From an uncultured Collinsella sp. (GTDB taxonomy: Bacteria > Actinomycetota > Coriobacteriia > Coriobacteriales > Coriobacteriaceae): a stretch of 35,911 bases of DNA. Below, piece by piece: positions 32,125 to 35,911 of this stretch; position 1 is the stretch's first letter, and each line of letters opens with the position of its first letter. A program made the position numbers and the translations under genes. Under the pieces are notes generated by a model, which was given only the letters and a program-made list of their open reading frames with translations, ran no database searches and was not told the origin of the DNA. The stretch covers positions 1 to 35,911 of the forward strand of contig UQLA01000020.1 of NCBI GenBank assembly GCA_900541745.1, given 5' to 3'.

Positions 32125-34231
32125 CGATGAGGAGAAAGACCAGGTTCGCGCTGCGTCCGACCTGGTTGCCATCGTGCAGGAAACGGTTGAGCTCAAGCCC
32201 CGAGGCCATGAGTTTTGGGGATGCTGCCCTTTCCATGGCGAAAAGACGCCGTCCTTTCACATTATCCCTGCCACGCAGGTGTGGCATTGCTTTGGCTGCG
32301 GTGAGGGCGGCGACGTCTTCACCTATATTATGAAGCGCGAAAACCTGAGCTTTCCCGAGTCGATTCGCTACCTGGCCGACCGTGCCGGTATTGAGCTGCA
32401 CGATACCGGTGCTTATCGCGAGCGCGGCACCAAGCGCGCCCGCATCTATGACCTGTGCGCCGAGACCGCCCAGTTCTACCACACCATGCTCATGCGCGGT
32501 AAGGACAGCCGTCCGCGCGAGTACTTTGCCAGCCGCGGTATGGGCGGCGATGTCTGCCGCCGCTACTGTTTGGGATTTGCGCCGGGCCGCAACACGCTGG
32601 TGTCGCATCTGTCGCAGGCGGGTTTTACCCCGCAGGAGATGATTGACGCCAACGTGGCCGTGAGCCGTGGGCGCGGGCAGCTTGCCGACCGTTTTTACGA
32701 CCGCGTGATGTTTCCCATCTTTGATGAGCAGGGTCATAACATCGCCTTTGGCGGGCGCATTATGGGCGACGGCCAGCCTAAGTACCTCAACACCGCCGAG
32801 ACGAGCGTGTTCCATAAAAAGCGAAACCTCTACGGCTTTAACTGGGCCAAGGAGTTTATCGTCGCGCAGGATACCGCCATCGTGGTGGAGGGATATACCG
32901 ATTGCATCGCCTGCTGGGAGGCGGGGATTAAAAACGTCGTCGCCACGCTGGGCACGGCGCTGACGGAACATCATGTTAAGACGCTCACCCGCTTTGCCAA
33001 GCGCATTGTATATATGTTCGATGGTGACGCCGCCGGTCAAAAGGCCGCTCGCCGCGCGATTCAGTTTATCGAGCAGGATTCGATGGACCTGCGCTGCGTG
33101 GTGCTTCCCGACGGCAACGACCCCATGGAGTTCATCACCGCGCATGGTGGCGAGGCACTGCAGGCGCGCATCGATGCCGCCGAGGCCCTTATGGACTTTG
33201 TGTACCGCTCACTGCAGGAGTCGAGCGACATCACCACGCCGGGCGGTCGTGCCAAGGCGCTCGAGGATGCGCTGACGCTCATCTATCCGCTGCGCGATAG
33301 CTATATGATCGATACGTACTTTATCCAGATTGCCGACCTGCTGGGTTTGGATTTGGAGACGGTGCGTTCGAGCTCGGGCCGTGTGTTTCGCGATGTTGCC
33401 AAACGCGAGGACGCCGAGCGTCGTCGCGAGCAGAACTACGAGCGCCAGCGGGCACAGGCCGAGCGTGCAGGCAACGCGGGCGGTCGGGCGTCTGGTTCGC
33501 AAGGGACGTCTCGCGGTGCCTGGGCGTCGGGGGCGACGCCGCCGGTGTCCACACCGGTCGAGGAGGAGCCGTACGACTATGTGCCGCTCGAGGCCTATGG
33601 GGCCGCGCCGGTCGAGGTCGTCGACGATATGCCGCCGATCGATGTGCCGGTTGGTGTGGATGGCGCGGCGCCGGTTGCCGATGCAACGGACGTGTCTGCG
33701 GCACCGACGATGCCGATCGTGCTGACCGACCTGGAGCGAAAGTCTTTGGCGGGGGAGCGCGAGCTGTTGACGATGCTCACGAGCTACCCCGACCTGTTCC
33801 GCACGTATGCCGACCGCATCTGCTCGATCGAGTGGGTGGATCCGCGCCACGAGTCCATCGCGTGGGCCGTGCTCGCGACGCCGCCGGGCACCGACCCCAC
33901 GGCGTGCATGGATGCGGCGCGCGCGGTGTGTCCCGAGGCAGCGTCGCTTGTCAGCGCCGGGCGCATTTCGTCGACGAGCAAGCACCCCACCGAGACGAAC
34001 ATCGTGTTTATGCTCGATACCCTCGAGCTCTACACCATCAAGCGCCGCATGCGCGCCGCACAGGCCAAGCTGCGTCAGGATCGGTCGCTCGACGATGAGG
34101 CGCGCCGTGTGCTGACGATGCAAGCGATGCAAGATTCTCAGCGCCAGCGCGAGCTCCAAAAGTCGATTGGTGGCGTGGCCGATCCGTTCCGTTTGATCGG
34201 TTTGGAGGCGGCGGGCGCCGAGCAGGCCTAG
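32117..34231 (+). CDS. dnaG: DNA primase
   Basis: This 704-residue primase makes RNA primers for replication. The GTG start at 32117 is supported by AGGGGG at 32102-32107 and lies inside the end of ribF. The zinc domain has C37-x2-H40 and C58-x2-C61 (CPFH, HCFGC). The RNA polymerase domain has VVEGYTDC with E258 and the TOPRIM MFDGDAAG (D302, D304). Residues ~435-535 form a low-complexity Arg/Gln then Pro/Val/Asp-rich linker (GGRASGSQGTSRGAW, MPPIDVPVGVDGAA), longer than usual, before the C-terminal helicase-binding domain (~535-700). The next gene is the sigma factor, the classic macromolecular-synthesis order. Confidence 0.97.
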   Translation: MISDEEKDQVRAASDLVAIVQETVELKPRGHEFWGCCPFHGEKTPSFHIIPATQVWHCFGCGEGGDVFTYIMKRENLSFPESIRYLADRAGIELHDTGAYRERGTKRARIYDLCAETAQFYHTMLMRGKDSRPREYFASRGMGGDVCRRYCLGFAPGRNTLVSHLSQAGFTPQEMIDANVAVSRGRGQLADRFYDRVMFPIFDEQGHNIAFGGRIMGDGQPKYLNTAETSVFHKKRNLYGFNWAKEFIVAQDTAIVVEGYTDCIACWEAGIKNVVATLGTALTEHHVKTLTRFAKRIVYMFDGDAAGQKAARRAIQFIEQDSMDLRCVVLPDGNDPMEFITAHGGEALQARIDAAEALMDFVYRSLQESSDITTPGGRAKALEDALTLIYPLRDSYMIDTYFIQIADLLGLDLETVRSSSGRVFRDVAKREDAERRREQNYERQRAQAERAGNAGGRASGSQGTSRGAWASGATPPVSTPVEEEPYDYVPLEAYGAAPVEVVDDMPPIDVPVGVDGAAPVADATDVSAAPTMPIVLTDLERKSLAGERELLTMLTSYPDLFRTYADRICSIEWVDPRHESIAWAVLATPPGTDPTACMDAARAVCPEAASLVSAGRISSTSKHPTETNIVFMLDTLELYTIKRRMRAAQAKLRQDRSLDDEARRVLTMQAMQDSQRQRELQKSIGGVADPFRLIGLEAAGAEQA

Positions 34232-34300
34232 ATGTTGTGGTCAACCAGCGTATTTGCGCCTATATCCAGTCTGAATTTTGGGTATAGATGTCAATGTGTG

Positions 34301-34309
34301 TGCTAAAGT
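34301..34309 (+). promoter_or_regulatory. Possible extended -10 promoter of the sigma factor gene
   Basis: TGCTAAAGT has the TGn-10 form and lies 32 bases before the start codon. The -35 region is poor. A second TATAGAT at 34283-34289 is another candidate. Confidence 0.4.
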
Positions 34310-34341
34310 AATGAGTCCTGTGGACTATGAAGGGAGAATCT

Positions 34342-35688
34342 GTGCCAAAAAAGAGTGAGAGCACGGGTACTGGGCTGGAATCCTACGTTGCAAAGCTCAT
34401 GGGCAACGGCTCAAACAGGACTTCGGTAACCGAGGACGAGATTCAGGTCGCCCTGAAGGATATCGATGTGTCTGACGAGCAGCTCAACGCGGTGTATTCC
34501 GCGCTGCGCAACAGCGGCATCCAGATTATCTCCGCGAGCGGTAACGACGACGCCCCCATGGACGTCGACGATGACGATAACGATAGCGATACCGACGATT
34601 TCGATGACGACGAGCACGATTCCGGCTCGCTCGACGATCACGAGCTTAAGATGGCCCGTCAGGCCGACGCCGAGATGGGTTCTTCCAAGAACAAGAAGAA
34701 GCGCACCGTGCGCACGTCCCGTTCGCGTTCGCGCGTGCGTGGCATCGATGCCTCCACGGTAATGCTGACCGGCGACCCGGTTCGTATGTACCTTAAGGAG
34801 ATCGGCAAGGTCGACCTGCTGACCGCCTCCGAAGAGGTCGATCTGGCCATGAAGATCGAGGCCGGTCTCGAGGCCACCGAGAAGCTCGAGGCCGCCGATG
34901 CGGGCGAGATCGAGCTCACCCGCGCCGAGATGCGTCGCCTGACCCGTATCGAGAACGTCGGTCTCGAGGCCAAGCAGGCGCTCATCAGCGCCAACCTGCG
35001 CCTGGTCGTCTCCATCGCCAAGCGCTATGTCGGTCGCGGCATGCTGTTCCTGGACCTGATCCAGGAGGGCAACCTCGGTCTGATTCGCGCCGTCGAGAAG
35101 TTCGACTACCAGAAGGGCTTTAAGTTCTCCACGTACGCCACATGGTGGATCCGTCAGGCCATCACGCGTGCTATCGCCGACCAGGCCCGTACCATCCGTA
35201 TTCCCGTGCACATGGTCGAGACCATCAACAAGCTCGTCCGCGTGCAGCGCCAGCTTCTCCAGGACCTGGGTCGCGACCCGACCCCCGAGGAGATCGGTGC
35301 CGAGATGGACATGAGCGCCGACCGCGTCCGCGAGATTCAGAAGATTTCGCAGGAGCCCGTGTCGCTCGAGACCCCCATCGGCGAGGAAGAGGATTCCCAG
35401 CTGGGCGACTTTATCGAGGACTCCCAGGCTATCGTTCCGCCCGATGCCGCCAGCTTCTCCATGCTGCAGGAGCAGCTCACCCAGGTGCTCGACTCGCTTG
35501 CCGATCGTGAGCGCAAGGTTATCGAGCTGCGATTTGGCCTTGTCGACGGACATCCCCGTACGCTCGAGGAAGTCGGCCGCGAGTTTGGCGTCACGCGTGA
35601 GCGCATCCGCCAGATCGAGTCCAAGACCCTGGCCAAGCTCCGTCATCCCAGCCGCAGTAGCAAGCTGAAGGACTACATCGAAAGCTAG
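34342..35688 (+). CDS. rpoD: Primary RNA polymerase sigma factor (sigma-70, RpoD/SigA)
   Basis: The product is 448 residues from GTG 34342. AAGGGAGA (34329-34336) fits this start, whereas the ATG at 34327 overlaps the SD. Residues 73-101 are a striking Asp-rich stretch (MDVDDDDNDSDTDDFDDDE), followed by a basic KKKRTVRTSRSRSR patch, both in the variable region 1.1 area. Region 1.2 begins DPVRMYLKEIGKVDLL; regions 2.3-2.4 include YATWWIRQAITRAIADQART (265 onward); region 4.2 is TLEEVGREFGVTRERIRQIE (407 onward). All point to the housekeeping sigma. It has its own probable promoter and an intrinsic terminator. Confidence 0.97.
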   Translation: MPKKSESTGTGLESYVAKLMGNGSNRTSVTEDEIQVALKDIDVSDEQLNAVYSALRNSGIQIISASGNDDAPMDVDDDDNDSDTDDFDDDEHDSGSLDDHELKMARQADAEMGSSKNKKKRTVRTSRSRSRVRGIDASTVMLTGDPVRMYLKEIGKVDLLTASEEVDLAMKIEAGLEATEKLEAADAGEIELTRAEMRRLTRIENVGLEAKQALISANLRLVVSIAKRYVGRGMLFLDLIQEGNLGLIRAVEKFDYQKGFKFSTYATWWIRQAITRAIADQARTIRIPVHMVETINKLVRVQRQLLQDLGRDPTPEEIGAEMDMSADRVREIQKISQEPVSLETPIGEEEDSQLGDFIEDSQAIVPPDAASFSMLQEQLTQVLDSLADRERKVIELRFGLVDGHPRTLEEVGREFGVTRERIRQIESKTLAKLRHPSRSSKLKDYIES

Positions 35689-35697
35689 TCAAGCAAG

Positions 35698-35734
35698 AAG
35701 CGCCCTCAAGCACATCCGCTTGGGGCGCTTTTAT
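35698..35734 (+). terminator. Intrinsic terminator after rpoD
   Basis: AAGCGCCC-T-CAAGC (35698-35711) pairs with GCTTGGGGCGCTT (35718-35730) with one bulged base, followed by TTAT. Starts ten bases after the stop codon. Confidence 0.85.
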
Positions 35735-35735
35735 G

Positions 35736-35774
35736 TAGTCATTGGGTAGTCATTGGGGATGTCCCCAATGACTA
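35736..35774. repeat. REP-like palindrome with tandem half
   Basis: TAGTCATTGGG occurs twice in tandem (35736-35746, 35747-35757). The second copy is the left arm of a perfect palindrome TAGTCATTGGGGA (35747-35759) / TCCCCAATGACTA (35762-35774) with a 2-nt centre. Such short, tightly closed palindromes resemble REP elements. Confidence 0.65.
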
Positions 35775-35800
35775 GGTCGGAAAAATTCTCAAAAAAGTTC

Positions 35801-35828
35801 TTGCCCTAAGCTGATTCGTCCGTATAAT
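35801..35828 (+). promoter_or_regulatory. Promoter of the tRNA-Asn gene
   Basis: TTGCCC (35801-35806) and a perfect TATAAT (35823-35828) are 16 bp apart, with an A-rich UP-like stretch (35781-35796) upstream. The predicted start is about 25 bases before the tRNA. Confidence 0.8.
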
Positions 35829-35858
35829 AAACTTCGTTGCTTGAGAGCACGCACCTAT

Positions 35859-35911
35859 TCCTCGGTAGCTCAATGGTAGAGCACGCGGCTGTTAACCGCG
35901 CTGTTGTAGGT
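35859..35911 (+). tRNA. tRNA-Asn (GTT), truncated by the window end
   Basis: The 5' acceptor TCCTCGG is followed by TA and a standard D-arm (GCTCAATGGTAGAGC). The anticodon stem CGCGG/CCGCG (35884-35888, 35896-35900) encloses the loop CTGTTAA with anticodon GTT at 35891-35893. The T-arm begins with GTAGGT and the window ends there, so the 3' acceptor and CCA state are unseen. Confidence 0.93.

Noticed and set aside
1..35911. CRISPR array
   Set aside because: No series of regularly spaced identical repeats was found; the repeats present are isolated palindromes or a pair of distant copies.

Overview
The window reads as a chromosomal segment of a high-GC member of the Coriobacteriia, most likely Collinsella or a close relative. 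This is an inference from GC-rich coding sequence, compact overlapping operons, a Coriobacteriia-like gene set and palindromic intergenic repeats; no marker such as 16S rRNA is present. The first ~2 kb is visibly more AT-rich than the rest and looks like an accessory island edge.

Layout. (1) 1-2120: remains of a PtuA/PtuB-type (Septu or retron-associated) defence pair, with only the ATPase Walker B region and the HNH N-terminus left, then an intact stand-alone AAA ATPase behind an AT-rich repeat-bearing promoter region. (2) 2121-13246: a tightly coupled eight-gene cluster. Its first five genes match the Pel exopolysaccharide machinery in the form known from Gram-positive bacteria (PelD-like c-di-GMP receptor, PelE, PelA-type deacetylase, PelF glycosyltransferase, PelG membrane protein). 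The last three are a CotH-kinase lipoprotein, a VTC-domain protein and a DUF4956 membrane protein. The PelD-like protein carries an extra Rossmann/SDR-like N-terminus and keeps an RxxD I-site in a GGDEF domain whose active site is degenerate. (3) 13458-17768: a sucrose-utilisation locus (LacI-type regulator, PTS EIIBC, GH32 hydrolase) with three LacI-type operators. (4) 17785-19257: a Cys/Met-type PLP-fold protein lacking the catalytic lysine motif, and a convergent ModE-type winged-helix regulator, separated by a long inverted repeat. (5) 19451-20962: an IMP dehydrogenase strikingly like the Tritrichomonas foetus enzyme. (6) 21337-23913: leuS behind a very long hairpin leader. (7) 24169-34231: rimP-nusA-infB-rbfA-nrnA-truB-ribF-dnaG, a translation/transcription operon that runs into primase. 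(8) 34342-35688: the primary sigma factor, then a terminator, a REP-like palindrome and the 5' part of a tRNA-Asn gene cut by the window end.

The most interesting points are the extended Pel cluster with its SDR-PelD fusion and CotH/VTC/DUF4956 tail; a repeat found twice (13292-13391 and 20968-21060) as long imperfect hairpins whose outer arms differ in sequence yet remain self-complementary; the near-perfect 119-nt hairpin leader of leuS; the lysine-less PLP-fold protein; the zinc-knuckle-like tail on NusA; and the protozoan-type IMP dehydrogenase. All calls come from reading the sequence; no database search was run.
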